Assembly: GCA_002167435.2 (NCBI GenBank)
Contig: NHBR02000113.1
Location: 1-61,113 of the forward strand
Direction: 5' to 3'
Source: Allomuricauda sp. TMED12
GTDB taxonomy: Bacteria; Bacteroidota; Bacteroidia; Flavobacteriales; Flavobacteriaceae
DNA length: 61,113 bases
The notes under the pieces are model-generated. The model had not been told where the DNA came from and made no database searches. It saw nothing but the letters and a program-made list of their open reading frames with translations. The position numbers and the translations under genes are program-made. Numbering within the stretch: position 1 is the stretch's first letter; the number at the start of each line of letters is the position of its first letter. Shown piece after piece: positions 1-9,351 of this stretch.

Positions 1-581
1 ATCAATTCATTAAAATTGTGCGGCAATATTTTAGTGGAAAGGCCAACTGCAATCCCTTCTGCACCTTGCGCAAGTAATAATGGAAATTTTACAGGTAGAT
101 TTACGGGTTCTTTTTTTCTTCCATCATAAGAAAGTTGCCACTCCGTAATTTTTGGACTGTAAACAACTTCTAGTGCAAACTTGGAAAGTCTCGCTTCGAT
201 ATAACGAGGGGCCGCAGCACCATCTCCTGTTAATATATTGCCCCAGTTACCTTGAGTGTCGATAAGGAGGTCTTTTTGGCCGATTTGAACCATGGCATCC
301 GCAATGCTGGCATCACCGTGCGGGTGATACTGCATAGTGTGCCCCACCACATTCGCCACTTTGTTGTAGCGACCATCATCCAATTCTTTCAACGCATGCA
401 TGATTCTGCGCTGCACGGGTTTAAATCCATCCTCAATGGCAGGTACGGCACGCTCCAAAATTACATAAGAAGCGTAATCCAAAAACCAATCTTTATACAT
501 CCCAGTAACCCTGACCAGGCTATCTTGGGACTCATCTTGGTTGTCTAAACTTTCATCGTTCAGTTCTTCGTTCTCTTCCAT
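1..581 (-). CDS. parC: DNA topoisomerase IV subunit A, N-terminal part (cut by window edge)
   Basis: Type IIA topoisomerase cleavage subunit that passes DNA through a double-strand break during decatenation. About 193 codons are visible, starting with an ATG at 581 and an acidic leader (MEENEELNDES), then the winged-helix region with YVILERAVPAIEDGFKPVQR, QYHPHGDASI and the active-site motif AAAPRYIEAR, whose Tyr forms the covalent DNA link. The frame is open to base 1, so the rest lies outside. It follows parE after a 15-base gap, so the two are one operon. The pairing with a ParE-type B subunit favours ParC over GyrA, although the N-terminal domains are close. Confidence 0.9.
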   Translation of the reverse strand, partial: MEENEELNDESLDNQDESQDSLVRVTGMYKDWFLDYASYVILERAVPAIEDGFKPVQRRIMHALKELDDGRYNKVANVVGHTMQYHPHGDASIADAMVQIGQKDLLIDTQGNWGNILTGDGAAAPRYIEARLSKFALEVVYSPKITEWQLSYDGRKKEPVNLPVKFPLLLAQGAEGIAVGLSTKILPHNFNEL

Positions 582-596
582 TTAGAAGCAAGGCAT

Positions 597-2465
597 TTAT
601 TTGGGTTGAAGTTCGTTTTCTTCTACTAAATCAAGTTCTACTTTAAGGTTGTTTATGATAAACTCTTGCCTGTCGGGTGTATTTTTCCCCATATAAAACT
701 TTAAAAGACTGTCTATGCTCATCGCTTTATCCAGCATTACGGGCTCCAATCGGATATCATCACCAATAAAATGTTGGAACTCATCTGGAGAAATTTCGCC
801 CAATCCCTTAAATCGGGTTATTTCGGGTTTTCCGGAAAGTTTTTCAATGGCATTTCTTCTCTCCTCATCACTATAGCAATAAATGGTTTCTTTTTTATTG
901 CGCACCCGGAACAATGGGGTCTGAAGGATATAAAGATGATTTTCTTTGATCAGTTCAGGAAAAAATTGCAAAAAGAACGTAATCAACAATAACCGAATGT
1001 GCATTCCATCCACATCGGCATCCGTGGCAATTACAATATTATTATATCGTAGGTCTTCCATGGAATCCTCGATATTGAGCGCTGCTTGTAATAAATTGAA
1101 TTCTTCGTTCTCATAAACTATCTTTTTGGACATTCCGTAGGAATTCAACGGTTTTCCACGTAAACTAAATACGGCCTGCGTATTTACATCCCTTGATTTG
1201 GTAATGGAGCCTGATGCGGAATCTCCCTCTGTAATAAAAAGGGTGCTTTCCAGGCGTCGGTCCTTTTTCATATCTTGAAGATGCACGCGGCAATCTCGAA
1301 GCTTTTTGTTGTGAAGACTTGCCTTTTTGGCGCGTTCCCGTGCCAGCTTTCGAATTCCGGAAAGTTCTTTACGCTCTTTCTCTGCCTGCACTATTTTCTT
1401 TTGAAGTGCATCGGCCGTTGCTTGGTTCTTGTGGAGATAGTTGTCCAAATACGTACCTATAAAATCGTTTATATAGGTACGAACGGTTGGGAGCTTTCCA
1501 CCCATGTCGGTTGAGCCCAGTTTTGTTTTGGTCTGACTTTCGAAAACAGGTTCCATTACTTTTATGGAAACTGCGGATATGATGGATTTTCGAATATCGG
1601 AAGCATCGTAGTTTTTTCCGTAAAAATCACGGATTGTTTTTACAATAGCCTCTCTAAATGCAGATTGATGCGTTCCACCCTGCGTAGTATGTTGCCCGTT
1701 TACAAAGGAGTGGTACTCTTCACTGTACTGGGTTTTACTGTGGGTCATTGCCACTTCAATGTCATCACCTTTTAGGTGGATGATGGGATATAGAAAATCT
1801 TCCTGATTGTTGTTGTCCTCCAATAGATCCTTCAAACCATTTTCGGAGTGAAACTTCTCCCCATTGAAAACAATGGTCAATCCGGGGTTTAGGTAGACAT
1901 AATTTTTGAGCATGCGCTCCACATACTCATTACGGTATTTATATTTTTTGAAAATAGATTCATCTGGGATAAAACTTACTTTGGTCCCTTTTCTTCTGGA
2001 AGACTCTTCCAAAAGCTCCTCGTTGACCAAATTCCCAGTTTCAAATTCAGCAGATTTGGATTGCCCGTCTCTGTTGGATTCAACCCTAAAATATGTGGAT
2101 AGGGCATTTACTGCTTTGGTACCTACTCCGTTCAATCCCACAGATTTTTTAAAGGCACGGGTATCGTACTTTCCACCGGTGTTCATTTTGGAAACTACAT
2201 CAACAACTTTACCAAGGGGAATACCACGCCCATAGTCGCGGACGTGAACTGTGTTTTCCTTGATGTTGATTTCGATGGTCTTCCCTGCTCCCATCACAAA
2301 TTCATCGATACAGTTATCGATTACTTCCTTTAGGAGAATATAAATACCATCGTCCGCGGAGGAACCGTCGCCCAATTTTCCAATGTACATCCCCGGACGC
2401 ATGCGTATATGCTCTTTCCAGTCCAGCGAACGGATATTATCCTCAGTATATTGGGTATCTGCCAT
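597..2465 (-). CDS. parE: DNA topoisomerase IV subunit B (ATPase)
   Basis: ATP-binding subunit of topoisomerase IV, 622 aa. The N-terminal GHKL ATPase shows [23 protein letters not shown] and [11 protein letters not shown]; the C-terminal TOPRIM domain shows EGDSASGS and [14 protein letters not shown]. It is at the usual length for Bacteroidota ParE and lacks the insert of long GyrB forms. A TATTTTTG box on the minus strand (2504-2511) lies about 40 bases before the ATG, with a TTG 24 bases further up (2536-2538), slightly beyond the usual spacing; this is a plausible promoter for parE-parC. A GyrB paralogue is the only alternative, made unlikely by the parC neighbour. Confidence 0.93.
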   Translation of the reverse strand: MADTQYTEDNIRSLDWKEHIRMRPGMYIGKLGDGSSADDGIYILLKEVIDNCIDEFVMGAGKTIEINIKENTVHVRDYGRGIPLGKVVDVVSKMNTGGKYDTRAFKKSVGLNGVGTKAVNALSTYFRVESNRDGQSKSAEFETGNLVNEELLEESSRRKGTKVSFIPDESIFKKYKYRNEYVERMLKNYVYLNPGLTIVFNGEKFHSENGLKDLLEDNNNQEDFLYPIIHLKGDDIEVAMTHSKTQYSEEYHSFVNGQHTTQGGTHQSAFREAIVKTIRDFYGKNYDASDIRKSIISAVSIKVMEPVFESQTKTKLGSTDMGGKLPTVRTYINDFIGTYLDNYLHKNQATADALQKKIVQAEKERKELSGIRKLARERAKKASLHNKKLRDCRVHLQDMKKDRRLESTLFITEGDSASGSITKSRDVNTQAVFSLRGKPLNSYGMSKKIVYENEEFNLLQAALNIEDSMEDLRYNNIVIATDADVDGMHIRLLLITFFLQFFPELIKENHLYILQTPLFRVRNKKETIYCYSDEERRNAIEKLSGKPEITRFKGLGEISPDEFQHFIGDDIRLEPVMLDKAMSIDSLLKFYMGKNTPDRQEFIINNLKVELDLVEENELQPK

Positions 2466-2567
2466 TAGTTCAGGGTTAATCTTTGCAATATAAAATTTAG
2501 GAGCAAAAATAAAAGGGTGTATGGTAGAAAGTAATCAACAATAGAAAACAATAATTGTTAATATATA

Positions 2568-3470
2568 TCAGCCTTTAGCCCTCTTTTTGCCTTGGATTGA
2601 CAAATAAGTCACTCCAAAAATAACAACTAGCATTCCGACCAATTGCCAATACGTGAGTTTTTCGTCCAAAAACACAAAGGCCAGCAAAATGGTGGAAATT
2701 GGTCCCAAGCTTCCTAAAATTGAAAAATTGGATGCTCCTAACTTCCCAATAGCTGCTGAAACCAAAAAAGACGGAATCAATGTGGCAAAGATGGCCATTG
2801 CCAAACCATAGGCATACACAGGCCAAGGGTAATCCATAAAATCCCAGTTCCCCGCGACCAAATAATGCAGTACAATGCAAATGGTGGATACGATCATTGC
2901 GTAGCAGGTAAATCGAAGCACGCCAAACTTGGGAATCAACCAACCACTTCCTACCAAATAGGATGCGTAGGTGATGGCACTCAACAATACCAGAAACCCA
3001 CCCCATAAAACTTCGTTGCCCGATACGTCCAATTCATCCCAAAAGGTAATGAGCACCCCTACGTAGGTAACGAGAATGGCGATAAATTGTACTTGGGTAA
3101 TCTTTTTCCTGAAAATCAACCAATTAAGAAACACCACAATGGTAGGATATACGAACAAAATAATTCGCTCCAATCCTGCTTTGATGTAATTCAATCCCAA
3201 AAAATCGAAATAACTGGCCAAATAGTAGCCAATTAACCCAAAAAGAAAAAGCCATGCATAGTCTTTGGTGACAATTTTAGTCTTCGAGGTCTTTTTTCGA
3301 ATCAGAAAGAGAATGAAAACATAGAATGGCAGGGAAAATAACATCCGAAACAGTAGCAAATCGAGCGTATCCACATCGTAGCGATACGCCAATTTCACCA
3401 TTACTGCCTTTGAGGAGAATAGTACCACTCCCCAAACCCCGTATAAAATCCCCAAACTTTTACTGGACAT
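2568..3470 (-). CDS. EamA/DMT family permease
   Basis: Inner-membrane carrier of the drug/metabolite transporter superfamily, 300 aa with about ten hydrophobic segments arranged as two EamA halves (roughly residues 8-140 and 150-293). Typical features are an N-terminal VMVKLAY segment and a second-half GSLGPISTILLAFVFLDEKLT, the usual EamA end-of-half motif. Members export amino acids, nucleosides or other metabolites; nothing in the sequence fixes the substrate. It stands alone between parE and ychF on the same strand, with 100 bases before parE and no shared pathway, so the context gives no hint of its job. Confidence 0.85.
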   Translation of the reverse strand: MSSKSLGILYGVWGVVLFSSKAVMVKLAYRYDVDTLDLLLFRMLFSLPFYVFILFLIRKKTSKTKIVTKDYAWLFLFGLIGYYLASYFDFLGLNYIKAGLERIILFVYPTIVVFLNWLIFRKKITQVQFIAILVTYVGVLITFWDELDVSGNEVLWGGFLVLLSAITYASYLVGSGWLIPKFGVLRFTCYAMIVSTICIVLHYLVAGNWDFMDYPWPVYAYGLAMAIFATLIPSFLVSAAIGKLGASNFSILGSLGPISTILLAFVFLDEKLTYWQLVGMLVVIFGVTYLSIQGKKRAKG

Positions 3471-3537
3471 ATAGCAAAGCTATTTTATGTACAGAAAATA
3501 GGTAGGCATATTTTTTTTGGATTACAATGTTCAGCAG

Positions 3538-4632
3538 TTACACGTTAAACCTAAAATGCATCACATCACCGTCCTTAACGATATATTCTTTGCCTTCTAC
3601 ACGCATACGCCCCGCTTCTTTTACCTTGGCTTCGCTGCCATATTTTACGTAATCGTCATAGGAGATAACCTCGGCACGGATAAAGCCTTTTTCAAAATCG
3701 GTATGGATAACCCCTGCAGCTTGTGGCGCGGTTGCACCAACGGGAATGGTCCATGCACGGACTTCCTTGACACCAGCAGTAAAATAGGTTTCCAAGTCAA
3801 GTAACTTATAGGCACCACGAATCAATTTGGCGGAACCTGGTTCTGAAAGTCCCAAATCTTCCAAGAACATCTGGCGCTCCTCGTAGGTTTCAAGTTCAGT
3901 AATATCAGCTTCCGTACCCACGGCCAAAAAGATAACCTCGGCATTTTCGCTGGCTACGGCCTCTTTAACTTTTTCCACATAAGCGTTGCCATTAACAGCA
4001 GCGCCTTCATCCACATTGCAAACATACATTACGGGTTTGTCCGTAATCAATTGCAGTGGTTTCACGAATTCTTCACGGCCATCTTCACTGACTTCAATAG
4101 CTCTGACAGATTTCCCTGCTTCAAGGCCCTCTTTTAGTACGGATAATACTGCCTCCTCTTTCTGTGCTTCCTTATTTCCTGTTTTAGCGGCACGCTTTAC
4201 TTTGTCAAGCTTTTTCTCTACGCTCTCCAAATCTTTAAGTTGCAATTCCATATCAATGGTCTCTTTGTCCCTGATCGGGTCTACGGAACCATCAACGTGC
4301 ACTACATTATCATTATCAAAACAACGAAGTACATGCAGAATAGCATCGGTTTCGCGAATATTCCCCAAAAACTGGTTTCCAAGCCCCTCACCTTTACTGG
4401 CGCCTTTTACCAAACCGGCAATATCAACAATCTCTACGGTAGCTGGAAGAACACGTTCCGGATTTACCAATTCCTCCAATTTTTCTAACCGCTGGTCGGG
4501 TACGTTCACCACACCAATATTGGGTTCAATGGTACAAAAAGGGAAGTTGGCACTTTGGGCCTTTGCGTTGGACAAACAGTTGAAAAGAGTTGATTTTCCT
4601 ACATTTGGTAGTCCTACAATACCTGCTTTCAT
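3538..4632 (-). CDS. ychF: Obg-like ATPase YchF
   Basis: Universal translation-associated P-loop ATPase, 364 aa, full length. G1 is GLPNVGKST (residues 7-15), G3 is DIAGL, and the G4 site reads CNVDEG in place of the GTPase NKxD; this change is the family mark that shifts specificity from GTP to ATP. A helical domain follows G3 and a C-terminal TGS domain (about residues 280-364, ending MHFRFNV) closes the protein. The start at 4632 gives the expected N terminus MKAGIVGLPNVGKST. Family members bind ribosomes and respond to oxidative stress. It is a single gene here. Confidence 0.95.
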   Translation of the reverse strand: MKAGIVGLPNVGKSTLFNCLSNAKAQSANFPFCTIEPNIGVVNVPDQRLEKLEELVNPERVLPATVEIVDIAGLVKGASKGEGLGNQFLGNIRETDAILHVLRCFDNDNVVHVDGSVDPIRDKETIDMELQLKDLESVEKKLDKVKRAAKTGNKEAQKEEAVLSVLKEGLEAGKSVRAIEVSEDGREEFVKPLQLITDKPVMYVCNVDEGAAVNGNAYVEKVKEAVASENAEVIFLAVGTEADITELETYEERQMFLEDLGLSEPGSAKLIRGAYKLLDLETYFTAGVKEVRAWTIPVGATAPQAAGVIHTDFEKGFIRAEVISYDDYVKYGSEAKVKEAGRMRVEGKEYIVKDGDVMHFRFNV

Positions 4633-4800
4633 TCGCTAGCAATTAGATTTTAGAGTTCAGATTTTAGAAATCAGAATTCAAGTGTTTCGTCCTACTTTCA
4701 ATCTTGACAATTTTGGTTATACCCTTCATTGTTTATTGAACATTGATAATTGAAAACTGATTTAAGGCTGCAAATATAAGTTGAAGTTTTGGTACTGTGA

Positions 4801-4929
4801 CTAAAAGCCCTGAATCAATAGATAAAGCCCTATGATAAACAAGGCAATGATGCCGAAAATGGCGATAAGGGACAATATACATCCCGCTTGCTTCCAAATA
4901 CCTTGGTATTCTTTCTCTTTTTCTCGCAT
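4801..4929 (-). CDS. Small single-span membrane peptide (42 aa), hypothetical
   Basis: A 42-codon frame starting MREKEKEYQGIWKQAGCILS and ending in a strongly hydrophobic helix (about residues 17-40) rich in Ile and Leu, then GF and a stop. The charged head followed by one membrane span is what real small membrane proteins look like, and the frame fills the gap between the ferredoxin and ychF. Against it: the ATG sits at the end of the U-tract of the ferredoxin terminator, no separate promoter is obvious, and I do not recognise the family. The other frame on this strand (4733-4945) is less protein-like. Confidence 0.4.
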   Translation of the reverse strand: MREKEKEYQGIWKQAGCILSLIAIFGIIALFIIGLYLLIQGF

Positions 4930-4959
4930 AAAAAACCCGAACCATTTAAAGATTCGGGC
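4930..4959 (-). terminator. Rho-independent terminator of the ferredoxin gene
   Basis: On the minus strand the stem CCCGAA/TTCGGG with a 11-base loop is followed by a run of six T. It lies 23 bases after the ferredoxin stop and immediately before the ATG of the 42-codon ORF. Confidence 0.7.
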
Positions 4960-4981
4960 TAAATTAAATGTTTTTTATTGC

Positions 4982-5335
4982 TTAACCATCGGGGTGCATA
5001 AACTTTTGCTTGCCCAATAGTTCCTCTTCACTTTCTTCATGGTCTTCATCGGGAACGCAACAATCAACCGGGCATACGGCCGCACATTGTGGCTCCTCAT
5101 GAAATCCTTGACATTCCGTGCATTTATCGGGAACTATATAATAAAGCTCATCGCTAACAGGTTCTTGAACTTCATCGGCATTAACCTCCTTGCCATTGGG
5201 CAAAACCACATCACCCTTTAACGAAGTTCCATCACTATATCTCCATTCATCCGCACCTTCATAAATTGCTGTGTTCGGGCATTCTGGCTCGCAAGCACCA
5301 CAATTTATGCACTCATCAGTAATAATAATTGCCAT
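4982..5335 (-). CDS. 2[4Fe-4S] ferredoxin
   Basis: Electron carrier of 117 aa with two cluster motifs: [12 protein letters not shown] near residues 10-21 and [13 protein letters not shown]...CPVDCC near residues 73-93. The longer spacing between the cysteines of the second motif and the acidic C-terminal tail ([11 protein letters not shown]) are typical of the YfhL/Alvin-like ferredoxins widespread in Bacteroidota. It is transcribed divergently from the acyl-CoA reductase, from a promoter that abuts that gene's promoter, which suggests joint control. A role as electron donor to a nearby enzyme is possible but not shown; the reductase next door normally uses NADPH. Confidence 0.92.
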   Translation of the reverse strand: MAIIITDECINCGACEPECPNTAIYEGADEWRYSDGTSLKGDVVLPNGKEVNADEVQEPVSDELYYIVPDKCTECQGFHEEPQCAAVCPVDCCVPDEDHEESEEELLGKQKFMHPDG

Positions 5336-5349
5336 AATTTTCTTTTCCT

Positions 5350-5383
5350 TTTGGGCTGATTCTTATCAGCATGCTTACTTTTG
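5350..5383 (+). promoter_or_regulatory. Promoter of the acyl-CoA reductase-serC-serA genes
   Basis: TTTG at 5350-5353, a 22-base spacer, then TACTTTTG at 5376-5383. This matches the Flavobacterium consensus TTG, 17-23 bases, TAnnTTTG. The start of transcription would lie near 5390, about 30 bases before the ATG at 5421. Confidence 0.7.
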
Positions 5384-5384
5384 A

Positions 5385-5416
5385 CAAAAATAAACCCTAG
5401 TAAATTAGTGTACAAA
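5385..5416 (-). promoter_or_regulatory. Promoter of the ferredoxin gene
   Basis: Read on the minus strand: TTTG (5413-5416), a 20-base spacer and TATTTTTG (5385-5392), a perfect match to the Bacteroidota consensus. Transcription would start near 5379, leaving a leader of about 45 bases. Its -7 box is one base away from the -7 box of the opposing promoter. Confidence 0.7.
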
Positions 5417-5420
5417 TTTA

Positions 5421-6467
5421 ATGGCACCAGATACAAATACCATAGATGCTTTTGTTAAACTTGGAAAATACCTAACGGATTTTTGTGATAAATGTTATTC
5501 GGAGAATGCTGAAGTCGATTCCGAATTAAAGGAAATCGTTGAGCGAGCTGGACATCATAATGGATGGTTTACCGAGGATAATATTTTGTTTTCCTTGCAA
5601 CAATGGGGCGATTTGCTCACAGAAGAAAATCTCAATGAATGGTTGTCCAACTATTCCTTTAGCAATGAAAGCAAACCAAAAACGGTTGGCATTGTAATGG
5701 CGGGAAACATTCCGTTAGTAGGCTTTCACGACTTTTTATGCGTCTTGCTTTCTGGAAATAAGGTACTTGCCAAGCTTTCATCCAACGATAAAATTCTACT
5801 GCCCCATCTATCCAAATATTTGGTTCTGCAGGAACCATCACTTGTCGATAAAATCGAGTTTATAGATGGAAAAATGGAGAACTTTGATGCTGTAATCGCC
5901 ACGGGAAGCAATAATACAAGCCGCTATTTTGAATATTATTTTGGCAATAAACCCAACATCATTCGAAAAAATAGAAATTCGGTTGCAGTGCTTACTGGAA
6001 ATGAAACCGAAGAAGAACTAAAAGCACTCGGGGAAGATATTTTCAGGTACTATGGCCTAGGTTGCAGAAATGTGTCCAAAATCTTCGTGCCCATCAATTA
6101 TGATTTTGATGCTTTGTTCAACGCACTTTATCATTATAAGGATATTATCCACCAACACAAATATGCCAACAACTACGATTACAATAAGGCGGTTTATTTG
6201 ATGAGTGAGTTCAAAATTCTGGATAATGGATTTTTGGTTTTAAAGGAAGACGAAGCACTCACCTCTCCCATTGCTGCATTGTTTTACTCCAACTACGGTG
6301 ATGAAACAAGTCTACGAGAAAAATTGGAAGAACTTGATGAACAAATTCAATGTGTGGTTTCTAGCGGGATAAGAGAAAACGAAGTCAATTTTGGAGAAAC
6401 CCAAAAGCCTAGTTTAAAGGACTACGCAGATGAAATCGATACCATGGATTTCCTGCTCAAACTTTAA
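5421..6467 (+). CDS. Acyl-CoA reductase, LuxC-like
   Basis: 348-residue member of the aldehyde-dehydrogenase superfamily, related to LuxC, that reduces acyl-CoA or activated fatty acyl groups to aldehyde. Visible family segments are PKTVGIVMAGNIPLVGFHDFLCVLLSG (nucleotide-binding region, residues ~90-116), NDKILLPHLSKYL, ATGSNNTSRYFEYYFG and the RKNRNSVAVLTGNET segment; YYGLGCRNVSKIFVP carries the likely catalytic Cys. It precedes serC by 71 bases and is read in the same direction, a neighbourhood often seen in Flavobacteriia. The substrate here is unknown; linkage to serine synthesis may be transcriptional convenience. Confidence 0.85.
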   Translation: MAPDTNTIDAFVKLGKYLTDFCDKCYSENAEVDSELKEIVERAGHHNGWFTEDNILFSLQQWGDLLTEENLNEWLSNYSFSNESKPKTVGIVMAGNIPLVGFHDFLCVLLSGNKVLAKLSSNDKILLPHLSKYLVLQEPSLVDKIEFIDGKMENFDAVIATGSNNTSRYFEYYFGNKPNIIRKNRNSVAVLTGNETEEELKALGEDIFRYYGLGCRNVSKIFVPINYDFDALFNALYHYKDIIHQHKYANNYDYNKAVYLMSEFKILDNGFLVLKEDEALTSPIAALFYSNYGDETSLREKLEELDEQIQCVVSSGIRENEVNFGETQKPSLKDYADEIDTMDFLLKL

Positions 6468-6538
6468 GAAATTCCTAACCATGGGAAACATTTTTAGATC
6501 CAACAATTTTTAAGACCTTTACCCCTTAAATCAAGAAA

Positions 6539-7603
6539 ATGAAAAAGCATAATTTTAGCGCAGGCCCATGCATTTTACCCGCAGAGGTAATGCTAAAGGC
6601 ATCTGAGGCCGTTCTAGAACTGGACGGTATTGGGCTTTCACTTATAGAAATCTCCCACCGAAGCAAAGAGTTTGTTGCCATTATGGAGAAGGCCCGCTCA
6701 TTGGCACTGGAACTCTTGGGACTCGAGGGCAAAGGCTATCAGGCACTCTTCCTTCAAGGTGGTGCAAGTATGCAATTTTTAATGGCGGCCTTTAACCTAT
6801 TGGATAAAAAGGCAGGATACGTCAACACAGGTACATGGAGCCAAAAAGCCATTAAAGAGGCTCGTTTGTTTGGCGATATTGTGGAGGTTGCATCATCTCA
6901 AGAAGATAATTTTAAGTATATCCCAAAGGGATTTGATATTCCATCCGAGTTGGATTATCTGCACCTTACCTCCAACAATACTATTTACGGAACGCAATTC
7001 AAGGAATTTCCCAAAACCGATGTGCCATTGGTGTGCGATATGAGTTCAGATATCTTTTCCAGACAGATGGACTTTTCACAGTTTGATTTGATTTATGCAG
7101 GAGCACAAAAGAACATGGGGCCAGCAGGAACAACACTTGTAGTAGTAAAAGAGGATATTTTGGGTAAAGTATCCAGAAAAATACCATCCATGATGGATTA
7201 TTCCGTTCACGTAGCCAAAGATAGTATGTTCAACACCCCTCCCGTTTTTGCCGTGTATGTTTCCATGCTTACTATGCAATGGTTGAAGGATTTAGGTGGA
7301 ATTGCTGCTATCGAGGAAATTAACGAACGTAAGGCCAACTTAATTTATTCTGAAATCGAGCTCAACCCTGTTTTCTCTGGTTTTGCTGCCAAAGAAGACC
7401 GTTCCAATATGAACGCCACCTTCAATATTACCGATGATGAATTAAAAGATGTCTTTGATGAAATGTGCAAAGAGGCAGGAATTAGTGGCATAAACGGGCA
7501 TAGATCCGTTGGAGGTTATCGGGCTTCCATGTACAATGCGCTTCCTTTGGAAAGCGTTGGTGTTTTGGTAGATATAATGAGTGAACTCGAAAAGAAAGGA
7601 TAA
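6539..7603 (+). CDS. serC: Phosphoserine aminotransferase
   Basis: PLP enzyme of the phosphorylated serine pathway (3-phosphohydroxypyruvate + glutamate to O-phosphoserine), 354 aa, full length. It starts MKKHNFSAGPCILP, has LFLQGGASMQF (phosphate-cup region), the Asp-containing VCDMSSDIFSR and the Schiff-base Lys in YAGAQKNMGPAG, and ends with GGYRASMYNALPLESVGVLVD. serA follows after six bases, so both early steps of serine synthesis sit in one operon, in reverse order of the reactions. O-phosphoserine is also a possible precursor for the cysteate synthase-like enzyme at 58496, if that enzyme uses phosphoserine and sulfite. Confidence 0.96.
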   Translation: MKKHNFSAGPCILPAEVMLKASEAVLELDGIGLSLIEISHRSKEFVAIMEKARSLALELLGLEGKGYQALFLQGGASMQFLMAAFNLLDKKAGYVNTGTWSQKAIKEARLFGDIVEVASSQEDNFKYIPKGFDIPSELDYLHLTSNNTIYGTQFKEFPKTDVPLVCDMSSDIFSRQMDFSQFDLIYAGAQKNMGPAGTTLVVVKEDILGKVSRKIPSMMDYSVHVAKDSMFNTPPVFAVYVSMLTMQWLKDLGGIAAIEEINERKANLIYSEIELNPVFSGFAAKEDRSNMNATFNITDDELKDVFDEMCKEAGISGINGHRSVGGYRASMYNALPLESVGVLVDIMSELEKKG

Positions 7604-7609
7604 ATTTTA

Positions 7610-8566
7610 ATGGCGAAGATTTTAGCGAATGATGGCTTAGCCCCATCAGGAATTGATTTACTCGTAAAAGAAGGGTTCGAAGTAAAAAACACAAGGGTTG
7701 CCCAAGAACAATTGGTAAATTATATCAACAAGAACAACATTGATGCACTTTTGGTACGAAGTGCTACAAAAGTGGATAAAAAGTTAATTGATGACTGCCC
7801 AAGCTTAAAATTAATTGGACGCGGTGGTGTTGGTCTGGACAATATTGATGTGAAATATGCCGAATCCAAAGGTATCAAGGTATTCAATACTCCCGAAGCA
7901 TCTTCAGAATCGGTAGCGGAACTTGTTTTCGCACACTTGCTAAACGGTGTTCGGTTTCTGCACGATGCCAACAGAAATATGCCTTTGGAAGGTGACAGCC
8001 AGTTTAAACAGCTCAAAAAGAGCTATGCTGGAGGTGTTGAACTTCGTGGAAAAACCTTGGGAATTGTTGGTTTTGGAAGAATTGGTCAGGCAACAGCTAA
8101 AATGGGACTCGCTTTGGGCATGGAAGTTATATTCACCGACCACCATACCAAGGAGGCTACTTTGACGCTTTCCTTTTTTGATGGGCAATCGATTGATTTT
8201 AATTTAAAAAGCAGCGATTTAAAAGAAGTACTTGCAAACTCTGATTTTATAAGTCTTCATGTACCATCTCAAGAAAAATACATTATCGGCAGAAAAGAAC
8301 TCGGGCTCATGAAGCCAGGATCTGGTATCATAAATACTTCTCGTGGAGGAGTGTTGGATGAAGTTGCCTTGGTGGAAGCTTTAGAATCAGACCATTTGTC
8401 TTTTGCAGGGCTTGATGTATTCGAATCGGAACCGACCCCCGAAATTAAAATATTAATGAACCCAAAGATTTCCTTGAGCCCTCATGTTGGTGGCTCTACA
8501 GTTGAAGCGCAAGAACGTATTGGTGCAGAATTGGCCCAAAAGGTTATCAAATTGCTAAAGCGATAG
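7610..8566 (+). CDS. serA: D-3-phosphoglycerate dehydrogenase, short form
   Basis: First enzyme of serine synthesis, 318 aa. The NAD-binding Rossmann motif GIVGFGRIGQATAKMG is near residues 151-166; catalytic Arg and His/Glu lie in NTSRGGVLDE and SPHVGGSTVEA. There is no C-terminal ACT domain, so serine feedback by the route known from E. coli SerA is not expected. It follows serC by six bases and is almost certainly co-transcribed. A related 2-hydroxyacid dehydrogenase function cannot be excluded from sequence, but the serC linkage makes phosphoglycerate the clear choice. Confidence 0.93.
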   Translation: MAKILANDGLAPSGIDLLVKEGFEVKNTRVAQEQLVNYINKNNIDALLVRSATKVDKKLIDDCPSLKLIGRGGVGLDNIDVKYAESKGIKVFNTPEASSESVAELVFAHLLNGVRFLHDANRNMPLEGDSQFKQLKKSYAGGVELRGKTLGIVGFGRIGQATAKMGLALGMEVIFTDHHTKEATLTLSFFDGQSIDFNLKSSDLKEVLANSDFISLHVPSQEKYIIGRKELGLMKPGSGIINTSRGGVLDEVALVEALESDHLSFAGLDVFESEPTPEIKILMNPKISLSPHVGGSTVEAQERIGAELAQKVIKLLKR

Positions 8567-8639
8567 GTTTTCTTATTGTAAACAATCATTCAAAACCTAC
8601 TTTTTCGTACATTGTCCTTTTAACCTTAACACTAACACA

Positions 8640-9281
8640 ATGTCAGGATTATTAGATTTGATCAACAGCCCTACCGGGAAAATGTTGGTTAGCGGTGTAG
8701 CTGGTCAAACAGGTCAACCCGAAAATAAAACAGCAGAAGTTTTAAGCATGGCCATGCCACTTTTAATGGGGGCCATGAAAAAGAATGCGTCCACTCCTGG
8801 AGGGGCACAAGGACTTATGGACGCTTTATCGACCAAACACGATGGTGGAATCTTGGATGATTTAGGAGGCCTTTTTGGAGGAGGTGTAGACCAAAATGTA
8901 ATGGATGACGGAGCAGGAATACTTGGTCATGTACTAGGATCTAAGCAATCTCAAGTTGAAAATGCATTAAGTTCCAAATCAGGAATCGACGCAGGTTCAA
9001 TTGCTCAAATATTAAAAATTGCAGCCCCAATCCTTTTGGGTTATTTGGGAAAACAGACCAGACAACAAAATGTAAGTAGCCCTGATGGTCTTAACGGTTT
9101 GTTAGGTGGGCTAATGGGAGGCAATAAAGCGGCAGCAAAGCAGCAATCCTTAGTTGAAAGCTTTTTAGATAGTGACGGCGATGGAAGTGTTATTGATGAC
9201 TTGGCAGGAATGGTTTTGAACGGTGGAGGTCAGAAAAAAAAGGGACTTGGCGGAATGCTAGGTGGACTTTTCGGAAAATAA
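8640..9281 (+). CDS. DUF937 family protein
   Basis: 213-residue glycine- and methionine-rich protein. The DUF937 region is recognisable from the starting MSGLLDLINSPTGKMLVSGVAGQTGQ through PMLLGAMKKNA-type helices, the GGxLDDLGGLFGG turn, and a C-terminal half with APILLGYLGKQTRQQ and SDGDGSVIDDLAGMV, an EF-hand-like DGDGS loop. No signal peptide is visible. Function unknown; such proteins are mostly cytosolic and poorly studied. A possible promoter (TTG at 8576-8578, 19 bases, TACTTTTT with one mismatch) lies upstream and a strong terminator follows, so it is probably a single-gene unit. Confidence 0.85.
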   Translation: MSGLLDLINSPTGKMLVSGVAGQTGQPENKTAEVLSMAMPLLMGAMKKNASTPGGAQGLMDALSTKHDGGILDDLGGLFGGGVDQNVMDDGAGILGHVLGSKQSQVENALSSKSGIDAGSIAQILKIAAPILLGYLGKQTRQQNVSSPDGLNGLLGGLMGGNKAAAKQQSLVESFLDSDGDGSVIDDLAGMVLNGGGQKKKGLGGMLGGLFGK

Positions 9282-9309
9282 ATTAAGCAGCTTAACTATA
9301 TTTAACAGA

Positions 9310-9338
9310 GCCACTTGAGTTTACAAGTGGCTTTTTTT
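9310..9338 (+). terminator. Rho-independent terminator after the DUF937 gene
   Basis: Perfect stem GCCACTTG/CAAGTGGC (9310-9317 and 9324-9331) with a six-base loop, followed by seven T. Confidence 0.88.
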
Positions 9339-9351
9339 GTATTTTAAGATT

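Noticed and set aside
2575..3006. 143-codon minus-strand ORF
   Set aside because: Same-strand alternate frame inside the EamA permease gene, which has clear transmembrane structure in its own frame.
3986..4639. 217-codon plus-strand ORF opposite ychF
   Set aside because: Ser-rich antisense shadow; ychF is unmistakable on the other strand.
4733..4945. 70-codon minus-strand ORF
   Set aside because: Crosses the terminator and is less protein-like than the 42-codon frame with a clear membrane helix in the same stretch.
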